Positions 33,654 through 46,860 of a stretch of 64,000 nucleotides of DNA are shown here, in pieces. Under the pieces are notes generated by a model. That model did not search any database. It saw only the letters and a program-made list of their open reading frames with translations, and was not told the origin of the DNA. A program made the position numbers and the translations under genes. This DNA is from Castor canadensis. Lineage: Eukaryota; Chordata; Mammalia; Rodentia; Castoridae. The DNA lies in contig NC_133387.1 in the NCBI RefSeq assembly GCF_047511655.1, positions 45,736,853 through 45,800,852 of the forward strand. The letters run 5' to 3'. Every line of letters starts with the position of its first letter. The stretch's first letter is position 1.

Positions 33654-36469
33654 TGGGTAAATGAAATAATAGTAGCTAATTCTCATTGCTTCTCTTTTTC
33701 TCCTTCCTTCCCATTTAATCACTTTTTTCTTCTTGTGGCTAACCTTTGTGATTCCTTTGTGATTTCTGTTAAACCCCTAATTATAATAATAATTCTGAAA
33801 TGTACATTCTAAGTTAGCATCCTGACCTCTATCTATTTTTTAATCATGGCATACTGCTCACAATCTATTTATAATGAAGCAATTTATGCTGCACTTTCTT
33901 TCTGATGACTTTGCCTCTCCTATGCTGAAGAAATTACCATTAGGGCACTGAAATTTCAAAATCACAGGGTCAATCCATTCAAGAAGAAAAACTGGACAAA
34001 TAATTATCCAAATGGGCAAGCGGTAGAAACTGTGCACTTCAAACTTCTCTTGAGAATTTACTCCAAGGCCTTTAACACTCTTAATGGTCCACTCTTAATG
34101 GACTCTTTTAATTATTTCTGTTTCTTTCCTTTCAGACTTCTCATTTTTCAACATAAATAGCTAAGGCCAGACACATCACTCTAGCAAGATTCTGGTCAGT
34201 GAAGAGATAATGAGAAGGTTCCCACAACATTTAAGCACTAATCTTTTACTGTATTCCTTCATGAATGCTTTTTAAAAATGTTATAGGAAACCTGGATTTA
34301 TGGTTTCTAGTGCTCTCACTCACATGATTCTTTCCAGACTCCCCAGACATCAATTTCTGGGAAAATTGTTAGCCTTTGTATGATCTCACAGCCCTTTTTC
34401 TTAGGATCCCTTTCAGAAAAGTGTTTCATATAGTTGGGCCAAGAGAGATAAAGCCCATTTGGTTTAGAAGGAAACTTGAGTTGCAAAGCATCCACAAGTT
34501 TGGAAGGGTAGTAAGCAAGACTGGCTATATAATTTTCAGGATTCAGTACAAAATGAAAATGTGGGCCCCTTACTCAAAAATTATTAAGAATAACAATAGG
34601 TCATTAAACCAAGCATGAGGCTCTTGTAAGCACAGGTCACAGGCTCATGGAGTAAGAAGGTTGAGAAAAGGCTGAGGAGTGGATAGAGGCATCCTACTTT
34701 ATATTCTTCTCCTGGTTGTCTAGACATACTCATTTTTGCACCAAGAGCAAGTGAGCAAAAGTTTCCCCACACTAGGATACTAAAATGCATTCCCTCATTT
34801 GTATTTGTAGATGCATTCCCTCATTTAGTGTTTCCTGGCTAATTATTTCCCTTCCTTACTTGTCATAGCTAGTCAGGATTTTTTCCCTGTTTCTCAGTAT
34901 AGGGAATTTACTTTCACTGAACTTTTAGCCTGGCAAGATAACATTCTTTTCAATAAATACACATAATTTCACAAATGAGGTGAATAAAATACATGTAGTC
35001 TTTCTTTTGTAAAGAAGTCTTTTGAGTGCAATGTGTGTAAAAAAAATCGGCTATTTCCATCAAGTGACTTCCTGTTTGATGCAGCAAGCAAAAAATAAAT
35101 AAAATAAAATAAAATAAATGAAGACCTAAATAAGCTGTATCTTAAAATCTCTATAAAGGTCAACTCTACAGTATCTAAAAGTAGTAATATTGCATTGACT
35201 TCATCTAACTGCATTTTGATCCTCATTTGTGCTTTGCTGGGATACTGTGAGGTCAGTCGCTTTCCAAATACTATTTTGTATGTGCTACTGCTGTGTTCTC
35301 AATTGATAAAAGATAACTTAGGTATCAGGCCTTACACCTATTTGGTCCTGTACTTGTCCTATTCTAGTACAGAACTATAATAGATATAGCATCATGGAGC
35401 AGAAAGTCTAATAGATTGGGAACCTAAAAATCATGTTAAATCTCACTTATTACTGACGGAGCTTAGAACACATTCCTTTCATCCTCATCAAGATTTAGTT
35501 CTTTCATTGTTACAATAAGACTAGTAATGCCTTCCTGGCAAACTGACCATGAATATCAAATGGAATTGGTTTGGTAACCATGTTGAAGAGGTTTTTGTTT
35601 GTTTTTTTTTTTTTTTCTATGAGTGATCCTCTCTGAGAGATGCAGACATTCCTAACAGGACCCTGCTTCCAAAGTTCCCTTTATTATAAAAGAAATAAGA
35701 CAATTTTGGAAAACAACTATAAAAGAAGTAAGAAATGAAAAATCCCATAAGAGATTTGCAGTGGTCATAATGAATTAAAAGTATGGAAGACAGACAAGGC
35801 ATTATGAGAGAGGAGAACTGCAGATGAGTCTTGTATGGGCTTTATCAAAAAGATGTGTGGGAGGGTTAGAAGACATATTTTAAGAAGTAGAAAGAATATT
35901 AGCCATGTTAGGGAGTGTCTATGACATTTGGAGAACTCAAAAGACTATTTTGACTAGAACCTAAGACTGTGAAAAGAAGACATCAAGGGTTTTGACCATC
36001 TGAATGCAGAGTTAGATGTCTTTCAAGACACAAACTAGACTCTTTGGAAAATTTGGAAAGAGGAATATTATCAGATCAAATGCAATGTTGTATGTGGAAG
36101 CAATTTTAAAATGAGTGAAGTTATGGTATAGTAGGTATTCAGAAAAGTCTTATATGCTATTAGATGGATTATATATACAGCTATTATATATATCACTATT
36201 CCAGTTGGCAGTACCCATATCACATTCTCCAAGGTAATGTCTACTCTTGTCAAATAGGGAAACATTTAATTCTGCCTGCCAAGGGACTGGAAAAACCAAT
36301 CTCAGTTGTTATTTCAATGGAAAATTATTGATGAGCACAAAAGTTTCATAGATACTAGAACCTTGAGAAATCTGAAATAATTTCATATTGATCTTGGTGA
36401 AAAAGTTTGGGCCAAAATTATCAGTGACATTATAGTAACTAATAATAAAAACATACAAACAACTGCCTT
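33654..36469. other. Unassigned sequence with small duplications and A/T microsatellites
   Basis: No gene recognised. It holds a 16-bp repeat (34785-34800 and 34811-34826), an AAAAT run at about 35089-35118 and a poly-T run at 35606-35617. Weak old-repeat-like text occurs at 35430-35560 (MIR-like) and 35740-36090. Confidence 0.45.
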
Positions 36470-36600
36470 CTACAGAGCATTATAGTATTTTGGGAATTGT
36501 ATAATTTCCTTAATTGTGTTATAAAATTTAATCTTCACAGAAGTCCTATAATACAGATTTTATATACTCTTTGTAAGTGAAGTGAGTGACCTTGATAAAT
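36470..36600 (-). repeat. Possible MIR fragment
   Basis: 'tagtattttgggaattgtat', 'aatcttcacagaagtcctataa' and 'gtgaagtgagtgacc' loosely follow the reversed MIR 3' half. Confidence 0.45.
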
Positions 36601-39027
36601 GAAGCAAAGTGACCTTGATAAATGTCAGTTGGTAAGCTAATGAGTTTCAGCAAGATGTTCTTTTATAAACTTCCAGATATCCAAGAATAAATAGAACAAA
36701 CTCAGGCATGTGCACATAAATGGTGAGAGATAGAGAAGAAAAGGAGAAGAGTCAAGAAAAAATCTTAATATTTGGGTAAAATGAACTCAGGACTACTTGA
36801 CATTTAATTCAATTTGTCTGTGTGCTTATTTTACAAAATCCTCATCTAAAAGAGACAAAGTTTCAATTTCCAGAAATATGCAAAGGCTAGTGCTTTTGTA
36901 TTCAACTAAGATACAAAATACTTTTAACCACTAAACTTTACATTTAAAAAAATTCCTTTAAGTCATCTGAACATGCTTGTTTTGCTCCTATTCAATGTCT
37001 TTTTTTCACCCGTCAGCCTTATTTGGTGGGCAAGTTGTCTTTGGAATTTTCCTCCTCACCAACTGTTTCCTTGATTGTCATTTGAGTCTGTTAGTCATGA
37101 GTCCTTGGGGAATGGTGGGTGGCAATTAGCAGCTTCTCTTCAAGGTGTCTCCTGGCACAGGTGGCCTCCTTGTCACTTTGTTAGGAAAATGGCTGGGTGA
37201 CAACCATCATCTCCAGGTGATTTTCCTTTCTAAAGGTAAGACCTTCATCTCAGTCCTGATTATGCTCATTAACAGTTGTGTTGTCAGCTTACCTGGGAGA
37301 CCACACTCTCATTAGACGTGATTTGCTCCTGTAACATTCATTAAAATCTCCCTTTAGTTGGAGAAAGTAACAACTTTTCTAATAATAAGCACACTAGAGA
37401 AACAGATGTGAAATCTGTAGGCACCAGATGTTAGAAGAAGGTAAAATTAAAATTAGCAGCATCCATAACAAACAAAAGATGTATGAAGCCTGAAAATACT
37501 CTGGAGCTCAAACTGGCTTCTAACTCATTGAGATTCTTTGATCCTCAAAAAGATCAGTTTCTAATTTGAAAATTCGCAAATAATTTTCAAATTCAGTTGA
37601 AAAACTCTTTTCTGAAATCAATGGTTAGAATGCCTGTACTCTTTGGTTTTGATAAGTAAGAATTAAGATTAGGTATTTCCACTATTATCAAGAAAAGCAT
37701 GGAATATATAGGACTGTATGCTTAAAGGCACTAGCTATTTAGATTAACACATCTTCTACTCCATACTGGAACTCATTAGTGCTCAAGTAATCACAAGGTT
37801 TTGGTTGTCAGGGTGTGTTTAGGGAGATGGGACGGATCCTTCTCAATTTGCTTCCTCCTCTGTGAGTTTAAGGCAGAGCCTTAAGAAGACTGGGTCTTGC
37901 CTGCTAACTCTTTGTCAATTCCTACTCTATACTTCCTTGATTAGATGGTTGCTGACTAATTTGGCATTTATAGAATGCAGATATCTAGCTGTTAGTGGAA
38001 CTTGAAAAACAATTCAAGAGTAGTTGTGCAGGTTTGTGGCCTTTCACAAAATAGGTTAATTCCTTACCTGTTCTCATACTTATTACTAGAGTTACTAGAG
38101 TATTGTTCCAGAATTTTTCTCCTCCTTGCTAATTAGTGGTCAATGAAGAGAATACAAGCTAATTCCACTGTCAGTGGTAGATAGCATCCTAAATATTCTG
38201 TATTTGTTCATTAAATATGTTTAATTATCTCTTCTCAAAAAGAAAAAAAACTCAAGTGACTTAAAATCCCTAAGTTTGAATACGTATTCTGTTTCTGTAT
38301 AGTGTATATATATTTAAATAAAAAAGTAGTAAAATTGCAAGGCATCCTTTATCATAATTATATATTCATTTAAAACTACAGATAAAGCAAAATATAGATT
38401 AAAGAACATACATAGAGATAGGATATATCCCTGAACTTGAGAAGAGTAATAGCCTTGTATAATAATGTAATAATCATAATAACAAAGTGCTAAAGATTTT
38501 CAGAAAAGACAACAGCACAAATTAATACATGAAATTGTAAGGAAATATGGAATTCAAAGCCTATTTGTACACAGCGATTGTCATTCAATTTCTTATGCCT
38601 AAGAAATCAACATAATTCAAACAGAAACAAAGTATTTCACTCCCTTTGATCAGTTCCATGACTCTAGATACTTCTGATGCCATCAGCTCACTCCAGCAAC
38701 AGATTATAGCAAAACGGCTTGCTGGACCACATCCAAGAGAATTTCATTCTCTTTCTTCATTATGAATTTTTTGATGCCACTACTAAATGTCCTTAGGAAT
38801 CTTTTCTGGTTATTCTGCTTTGCTAACTACATATATATTTTTGTAACAAGGATAGCTTGTAAATCATTGACCTTAATGAGAAAGAAATCAGTTTCCTAAA
38901 TTGAAAATATTAGGAAACTTAATTACTTCTTACACATTCAGCTGTAACAGTCAAATGAAGTTGCTATTTCATTTCAAATCAAAACAAAATTTAGACACAC
39001 CCTGATTGCAATATTTATAGCACTCAT
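36601..39027. other. Long unassigned unique sequence
   Basis: About 2.4 kb with no repeat that I can name and no coding potential. The part 37000-37420 is less AT-rich and repeat-free, with CAGGTG-type E-boxes and homeobox-like AATTAG/ATTAA words; it could be conserved regulatory DNA but the sequence alone does not show this. Confidence 0.45.
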
Positions 39028-39135
39028 CTGGTACCCACCCCCCTTTCCTGGATAGGCTTCTTGGTGGCAGGGACCATTTCATAGTCATTTCTGTATCTTT
39101 AGTTTCCTTTCTAAACTGTTGTAGATGTTTCCAAT
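39028..39135 (+). repeat. L2 LINE 3' end fragment
   Basis: 'taggcttcttggtggcaggg', 'accatttcatagtcatttctg' and 'tatctttag' follow the L2 3' end. Confidence 0.6.
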
Positions 39136-41089
39136 GGTAGTAGGAAGCAAGAATTTAAGAGATTATGTAAGCTCATAATATTGAGATATATTGGCTCATG
39201 TCACACTTTGCTAAAACATTTTTTACTATATTTCAGTATCTTACTATCTTACTACTGTGGTTATCATGTCACTGATTCTTCTTTGTAAAGGAAACTTTCA
39301 TATTAAATCTTTAAGGGTATGGAAAGTGACAGGTGAAAAATCTGCCTGCTGATTGTTGTAGTTTATATGTAAAAGGGTTCATGGGACCTTTATAAAGCCT
39401 GGAATATGGTTGTCACCTGTACTACTGGCAAGCTCTTACTGAGGAGCATTTTTCCTAGCTGGTTTTATGTGTTGGGATTATCAGAATGGCAGGGTTGATG
39501 GGGCAGATCCTGGCTCCTTTCCTGGACAGGGTAACCTCGAACCTATTAGTACTCCAACTCAAAATACACATGGCTGTGTTTTCACAAGATAGAAGTTACC
39601 TCTGCTATTTGTCCAGGATCTTTACAAAGCTGAAAAAATGCATACTTTTTAAACACAAGCACTTTCTGTCAATTCTAAATCCCTGTGCATTTAAACAGAA
39701 ATAGAGTTGTCTCGTGTAGAATTCAAGAAATATTGATGGTTCAACAACAGAATTTAAAGGAGTAACTTTACTTTTTTTTTTTAAATCTTACCAACTTTTC
39801 CTTGTTTTATTTTCTCAGAAACTTAACTGCAATTGATATTCCTCACAATGAGCATTCCTTGACTCAAAGTGTGCATGCACTGAATAATACATGAGACTGT
39901 GGCAAGATGAGTTAGAAGTATACTAAAAAAGAATGGCAATAGTTGCAAAGAATTTCAAATCCTATATTAAAGCTTCGAAGAATTTTGTATAAGAATTGGT
40001 AGGATTTAGAGGGAAGCATTACTTGGTTTAGTAAATTATTTTTATTATTTTATATGTATGCTTAGCCACGATTCTATATACCCTAGCCTCATGAGATTTT
40101 AATTTTTAATTTTAGCTATGAGGGCTGGGAGTTAATGAAGAGATCTCTCTACCTTTGTAGAGCCAATTTTCTAGACTCTGACCTTAATCTCTGTTTTTTT
40201 CTTTAAGAAAGGTACAATCAGATTCAAATGTGCTCATCTGATTCTTTCATGTTGGCTCAGTGTGCACAGAAAAGTTTTCTGCTACTAATTTGCCCATTGC
40301 TGAGATCTTATGCCATTTGTACTGCCACTTTAGTCCTAAGTTGATCATTTGAGCTGTCATAAAGAGACTTTTTTTCTCATTACCATTTGTATATTTCACA
40401 GAAATGACTTGGGAAAAAGGAATAGCAATTTTTCTATCAGGAAGACTAAGTCATCAGGTGGCTTTATTTCCAGCAATACTGTGCCAGAGGCAACTCTTCT
40501 TGTGATTTAAGGTGGATAAAAAAAATTAGAAAATGGAAATAATTTCTCTTCCTCCATATTAGATAGATAGATAAATGTTAGGTAAATAAATTTCCATTTT
40601 ATAAGACAGACTTTCTTAGGAAAAGAAAAAAGCAAAGGAGATTGTCAGGAATCCTTTTACACTTACAAAAATAGAGAAATGACATCAAAGTTCAGCAAAG
40701 TTTACCTGGAATAATGCTTTACCGCCTGCTTCATCTCATCCTATTTCAGGACCTTAAAATTTTCTATAAAGAATAAAATGTCAAATCCAGGACATCCTTT
40801 TCATGACAGATAAGGAAAGACTCCTCTAGATAAATAGACAACCCCCAAACTACAAGAACCCTAAACTAAATAGCTTTTCCTGTTGCATTCCTTGTTTCTA
40901 CCAGAACCCAGAGGAAAGTCTATAGTGTTCTAGGTATCATGTTAAGTCTTGCATGCTATCAGTTTTTGTAAAAAAAAGGAACAGGAGAGTCACCTAGCAT
41001 GTGTGTGTCTTATGAGATCTAGCACTGCTCTTATTCAATGATTCACTAAACATTTGAAGCACCAGGGATCAAATATGTTCGACTGCAGG
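39136..41089. other. Unassigned sequence
   Basis: No gene or nameable repeat. Contains a poly-T at 39772-39781 and a short GATA run at 40562-40572. Confidence 0.5.
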
Positions 41090-41265
41090 GGCAGAGGGTA
41101 TAAGGAAGTACAGCCTGGGCATGAGAATCAGCTGCACCTAGTTTCAGATCTCTCCTGCCACTCACTAGCTGTGTGACCTCCGACAAGTTACTGACATTCA
41201 GCAAGCTGCACTTTCTATATCTTAAAGTCCAGATAACATCACCTTCATATATAGACTGAATATTT
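41090..41265 (+). repeat. MIR SINE
   Basis: 'agatctctcctgccactcac', 'tagctgtgtgacctccgac' and 'aagttactgacattcagcaa' match the MIR core, the best-preserved MIR here. Confidence 0.88.
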
Positions 41266-42084
41266 TGTAATTTTTAATTACTAGTCCTTAGAGGCCTAAT
41301 ATCAGAAACATTTACTGAGTACAACTTTTGGGTTGGGATCCTTATCCAGATAGTCTACCTCCATATTGTTAAGAATATGGAAAGTGAGTAAGAATTCAGA
41401 GTTGTGACTTTTAGAAACCATGAAAGAACAGCTCATCTGACTGATTTTTATTGTTAACACTACTATGAGTTATTTTACTTTTCTGTGTATTTGTGTCTGG
41501 AACAATATTATAATCATATTAAAGTAGACCTACCTGAAACCCTCATTAAATCCTCAGTATTCTTTAACACAGATAATCCAAAGGGAAACAAAAAAACTTC
41601 ATAAACACCATGGGGGAATATGTAAGAGAAAATGAACCTTCAACCAGCCTCCTATTATGCTCAAGACTTCTTGAGGGATATTTCTGTCTCAGAGCACACT
41701 CTGGGCAGATGGCCATAGTTTACTAAAACTTTTGTCCTAAATTCCAGCAGGCACAAATTACTCGCTGAACAATATGTGCTTTAGAGGAAAACCTGGAGAA
41801 ACAGCAATTGTTTGACAGCTGCTTAAAAGTCTTTAGGGAATATGGCATGACTAGGAATATGAGGAGAAGATGGGGATGGTGAAAGGAAAGAACAGACAAC
41901 AAAAAAAATGACAAAAAAAACCCCTCCAACTTTAGTATGAAAAAGAAAGAACAAAAAAGAGACTTTACTTACTCTTATTCCTCAGAAAGAATATTGTAGA
42001 ACTATCCATGAGAGGAGTTCTTCTTTTTCCTCTGATTTTCCAATAAAGATAGGAGAAAGCAAACCTGAATTTCAACTACTTGTT
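41266..42084. other. Unassigned sequence
   Basis: Nothing recognised. Confidence 0.5.
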
Positions 42085-42175
42085 AAAGTTAGGTATAACC
42101 CTATCAAGTCATCTTAACCTCTCTAAATGTGTTTCCTTATCTGTATAAGACCAGAATAAGTTACTTCTAAATTAG
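42085..42175 (+). repeat. MIR SINE fragment
   Basis: 'caagtcatcttaacctctct' and 'gtttccttatctgtataaga' are the MIR core. Confidence 0.75.
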
Positions 42176-42604
42176 AATAAAGTCCATTCTCCTGGAGATT
42201 TTTAAGCAATATTGATAACTATACTTCTGAGATGTTTTGCATGGAGTGTTGGCTGAAGTATTGAGGATAGAGCCCATGATATACTAATTGTCCTCGTAAT
42301 GCATATGGAATGTAGAGGAATGGGATGCAGGCTGAATGGTGGAATGAAAAGGCTGACAGTAGGAGGTAAGTCCTGAACCAGTGTGGAGAGGAAACTGCTA
42401 GAAAGTACTAAAGAAGAGAGCATGTTGCTCAAAACAACCAACCAATCAATCAAACAAACAAAAAACAGGATTAGACTTAGCAAATGCAGAACTTGGTAAG
42501 CAGAGGGCCAAAAAGCCCATATGAAGCTTTCTATAGGTCACTTCTACAACCTTCCCTGGTGTTAGAAAAAATCATGCTTATACCCTAATCTAAATGCATA
42601 TAGC

Positions 42605-42740
42605 TTCCAAGTCACATGCATTCAAGTTGAGTCTCAGCTTTCATTCTTGAGCAACTTCCCTCTCAGAGCTACCGATTCCTTATTTTTAAAATGCAGATAA
42701 TAATACCTACTTGTATTGAATCATTGAAAAACTAAGCATG
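42605..42740 (+). repeat. MIR SINE fragment
   Basis: 'tcttgagcaacttccctctc' and 'ttaaaatgcagataataata' followed by 'cctac' give the MIR order. Confidence 0.78.
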
Positions 42741-43084
42741 AGAAATATGTGTCTACTGCAGCAGGAAAGTTGCAATTATTAGTCACCACCATTCCTTTCC
42801 TGAGGACAATCTAAATATTCTACCTAGAACTTCCCACACAATTTTAACAAGAAAGGACATAGTAGCACAAGGGTAGGGAAGCTGGGCTGGAAATTAGTAA
42901 AACAATTTGTGGCCATAGATGACCAGCTGTGGTGTCCAAGCATGGGAATAAAAATAGATAAACTCAGTTTCTTGTTCTAAAAGTTTAAATTTGTGATAGA
43001 CAATCCTCAAGTTCCCTTATAACTCTTACATTTAGTCCCTGACTGTATGATGTTACTAACACCCAAAGAGACCTTGCATGAAAA

Positions 43085-43515
43085 AGAACTGTGTTAGTCA
43101 CTTTTCATCATTGTGACAAAACACCCAAGCAAATGAAGACTTATTTTTGGCTCATGGGTTTCAGAGGTTTCAGTGCATGATGGGCTGGCACCATCACAAT
43201 GGGCCTGTGGTTAGGCAGAACATCATAGCACCAGGAGAATTTAACAGAGGAAGCTGGTTACTTCATGGTGCCTGGGGAGCAGAAGAGTGAGCCTGTACTG
43301 GAGGGCATTCTCCTTGTTCTCTTGCCCTTCCAGGCTCCTAGTTTGTTGGACAGTGCCACTCACATTCAAGGTGGGTGTTCTCCATGCAGTTGCTGTCTCA
43401 CTGCCAATTATCTCCAGAATCACCCTCACAAACACACCCAGAAGTGTGCCTTACTAATATCCTAGGTGTCTCTCCATCCATTGAAGTTGATAATCAAGAT
43501 GACTTATCACAGGAA
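43085..43515 (-). repeat. Rodent MT-type (MTD-like) MaLR LTR
   Basis: The reversed order 'gtgttagtcacttttcatca', 'ttgtgacaaaacacccaagc', 'gacttatttttggctcatgg' and, at the other end, 'taggtgtctctccatccatt' with 'gataatcaagatgacttatc' is that of rodent MTD LTRs. It supports a rodent source. The two frames spanning 43241-43465 are shadows of it. Confidence 0.75.
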
Positions 43516-43611
43516 ATTGTTGCCAATCTAGGATGAAAAGAAAACATGTAACAATGACATAAGTCTTAACGCTTCTAATTCATTGCTCTGAACACATCAA
43601 GGGCATTAGTG

Positions 43612-43930
43612 CTCATAATTCACTCCACAGACATTCATTGAATGCCTAGTTTGTTCCAAGTACTGTATCAGGCCTAGGGAAACAGTGATAAATAGCTCAA
43701 ACTCCGTCTTCAAGGTGCTCCCAGTCTAGTGGGGGACTCAGCCCATCATATGACAGTGAGGTAAACACATTAAGAGTGTACAGGGCAATCTGTGGGAGCA
43801 CAAATTGGTTAGATCAGAAGGAAGAGATGCCCTTGGAGGCCTTCCACATGAAAAGAGAGATCAACTGAGGCTTAAAGAGTAAGTAGGAATTCGAGATTTA
43901 TGTCAGGAGTCCTGGCAGGGAAGCAGAACA
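43612..43930 (-). repeat. L2 LINE 3' end
   Basis: 'gacattcattgaatgcctag', 'actgtatcaggcctagggaa', 'ctcccagtctagtgggggac' and 'ggaggccttcc' are the reversed L2 3' end, over about 300 bp. Confidence 0.85.
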
Positions 43931-45619
43931 TCAACTGCTAGGGCTAATGCCCTCAGAGGCAAGTAGGTCCTAGGCAGCTGCTTGGGTTCCTGAGAAGACT
44001 TTTACTCTAGAAATTCTCTTTCTTCTTCTGGCACAAACTTTGTTTTTTAACAAAAATTTTTGATCAAAGATAATTTCAGATACTATATAGCATTAAAGGT
44101 CTGGTTGGCAAAAAATAAAAACCAACTCATACCAACTTAAAGATAATAAAACATGCTTTAGAATATTGGATAGCTCAAAGAATCAAAAAGGAGATATAAG
44201 AAACATTTTTAAAAATTGTAGGAACCAAAAGAAATAAATCCCAAGATCACTGAACAAGACTAGTCTACTCGAAATACTGACTCGGGTACCACTCCACTGA
44301 TACTTGTGCCCATACCCTATACCCTGAGCTCTGTTGCCCCTGGACACCTGTACTTACCTTTAGATTCTCACGTCAGCCAGACCCATACACATAACCTTGG
44401 TCCCCATTCTTCTGTTTCATTCCCATGCTGTACCACAGTTTCCACAGATCTTATGGGGAACCATCTGTCATGAAAGGATTTGTCTCTTATCGTTTAAAGC
44501 TGTTGGACAGTTAGGGAGACACACACATATACATACATGTCCACTAAATGCTGTCTCCTGTGTGGTTCATAGAGATGTTTTTCAGCATTTGCAATAATAA
44601 GTATTAAATACACTGAAACAAAGTGTTATGTAAGTGTAAAATATTATTGACATCAGTGATTAACTTTAGTCAGTAAAAATTATAAATCATCTAGTTTATG
44701 TTCTTTGTAACAAAGGAACAGTTGTCATTTTCTCTGAAATGATCTAAATTAGCTACATTTTGAAGCAAGGCTGAGTGTCATTATAATATAATACTCTAAA
44801 CTTCTTCAAAAGGGACATTTGCATATTTAAATTTAAATGATGTATGAATAAACCTATTATATCAATGTCCTAAATGATGCGTATTGTTATTATTTAACAT
44901 GTCTTAAACTGTTTATAGTCATTATGCTAAGTATTTTGAATAATGTTTTTAAAGATCACTTCAAATTTGATATAATATCTGGAAATAACCCTAAGGATAT
45001 AAAGTATTATATTCACTGATTTGTAGAGTTTACATAAATCTAGTGTTCTATTAATGCAAATAGTGCTTTTGATGTCAAGTTATTATGAGAACTGATATCT
45101 GTGCTGTATTAAAGTACATTAGGTCAGCTGTTGAAATCAACCAAAAAAATTCCAGGGGCTTAAAATGCCAAAGGAAAATGTCTTGCTCACATCATAGTCC
45201 AATATGGGTTATCTTATCCACACAGATATTCAGAAACACAGTACCTTCTATCTAAGAGGCTCTGCATATCCCTAAGACCTCACAGTCCTTTACTGGACAC
45301 CTTGCATCCAGCCAGAAGACAAGGAAGAGAAAGAACACAAAAGAAACATGGTGTGAAATACCTACATTTATGTTTTCCCGAAATGTGCACAGTCAGACTT
45401 ATGTTGCTTATAGCAATAGTTAATTTTATTTTCCCTTTGAGGATTTATATGCCAAGAACAGATACTCTGCTTGTAAAAAATGGGGTTTGTGTCACAGGAA
45501 AGGAATTCCAAAATTATGAAACTTGTAGATTCTAAGAAAAGGAGAGAAACTTCTTCTAAATTAAATAAATCTTCTTTTTCCAGAAAAGATTTTTTTTTGT
45601 ATTATAAAGATCAGGCTTC
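43931..45619. other. Unassigned sequence
   Basis: AT-rich, no gene. The 77-codon frame at 45302-45535 is unsupported. Confidence 0.5.
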
Positions 45620-45780
45620 TTCACCTTGGTGAAAGTTTTTTTATTGGCATGTATTAAATTGTATATAGGAAGAGGTTTCATTATGATATGTCCATATATT
45701 CATATAATGTACATTGACCACATTTACCTCCTCCATTACTCTTTCTTGTTTTCACTCATTTACTAGAAGTTAGGGGAAAA
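45620..45780 (-). repeat. Probable L1 3' UTR fragment
   Basis: 'ggaagaggtttcattatgat' and 'atgtccatatattcatataa', then 'gaccacatttacctcctcc', resemble a reversed rodent-type L1 3' UTR. Confidence 0.45.
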
Positions 45781-45849
45781 CAAAACAAAATGGGATGAAC
45801 AAGGCTATGAAAGTAAAAGGGGGATTAATAGGGACTTGAGGGAAGTTTT

Positions 45850-46500
45850 CTTTAAAATGTTTTAGCTTCTGCACAGCAAAGGAACAATCAACAGATGGAC
45901 AAGACAACCTTCAGAATGGGGGAAAATATTTACAAACTTCTCTCTGATAGGGAGTTAATGTCCAAAATATACAAGGAACTTAAACAACTCAATAGCAAAA
46001 ATAAATAAACAAATAACCAAAAAAAATCTGATTTCTTTTAATGGGCAAAAGACCTGGATATTTATTTTTCAAAAGAAGACATGCAATGACTAGACTAGGA
46101 GGTATGAAAAAAAGAGCATCACCAATTATCAGGGAAATACAATTAAAAACACATTAAAATATCACCTCATCAGTTAGAATCACTAACGGTGATGGTCAAA
46201 AAGACAAAAGATAACAAGTATATGTAAGGGTGTGGAGTAAAGGGAGAACTTACACGCTATTGGTAGGAATGTAAATTAACACAACCATTATGGAAAATGG
46301 TATGAAGATTACTGAAAAAATTAAAAGCGAGATACCATATGATCCAGCAATCCTACTGCTGGGTATATATGCAAAGAAAATGAAATTGATACATCAAAGA
46401 GATACTTGCACTCCCATGTTTGTTGCAGCACCATCCACAATTAGCCAAGAAATGGAATCAACCTGTGACTATCAATAAATGAATGGACAAAAGAAATATG

Positions 46501-46545
<45 letters not shown>

Positions 46546-46860
46546 AGAATAGCATTTAACCTTAAAAATGTAATTCTATTATTTTTTATTACATGGATGA
46601 ACCCAGAGAACATTATGATAAGTGAAACAAGCCAGATACAGATAGACAAGTACCATATGATCTCATTCATATGTGATATTATAAAAGTCTAATCTCACAG
46701 AATATTGAATGATGGCAACCAAAGGCCACAAAGGGTAGGGCAGAGAGAGGGATGGGGAGAAGTTGGTCAGCCGGTTCAAAGTTATAGTTAGATAAGAGGA
46801 ACAGTTCTGGATTTCTATTGCACAGCAATTAATTCCTTTGTCAAGGTGCACTCATGAAGT
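45850..46860 (+). mobile_element. L1 retrotransposon, ORF2 C-terminal part and 3' UTR
   Basis: Plus-strand ORF2 text begins near 'gcttctgcacagcaaaggaa' and continues through 'tatgatccagcaatcctac' to the CTPMFVAA block (frame at 46290-46478) and the 'agccagatacagatagacaag' region. It ends in a diverged 3' UTR near 46860. An AT microsatellite has expanded inside it. Older than the L1 copies at 15215 and 53724. Confidence 0.9.
46503..46542. repeat. (AT)n microsatellite
   Basis: About 20 uninterrupted AT units within the L1 ORF2 relic, probably expanded from the natural 'tatata' of the L1 sequence at that point. Confidence 0.95.
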
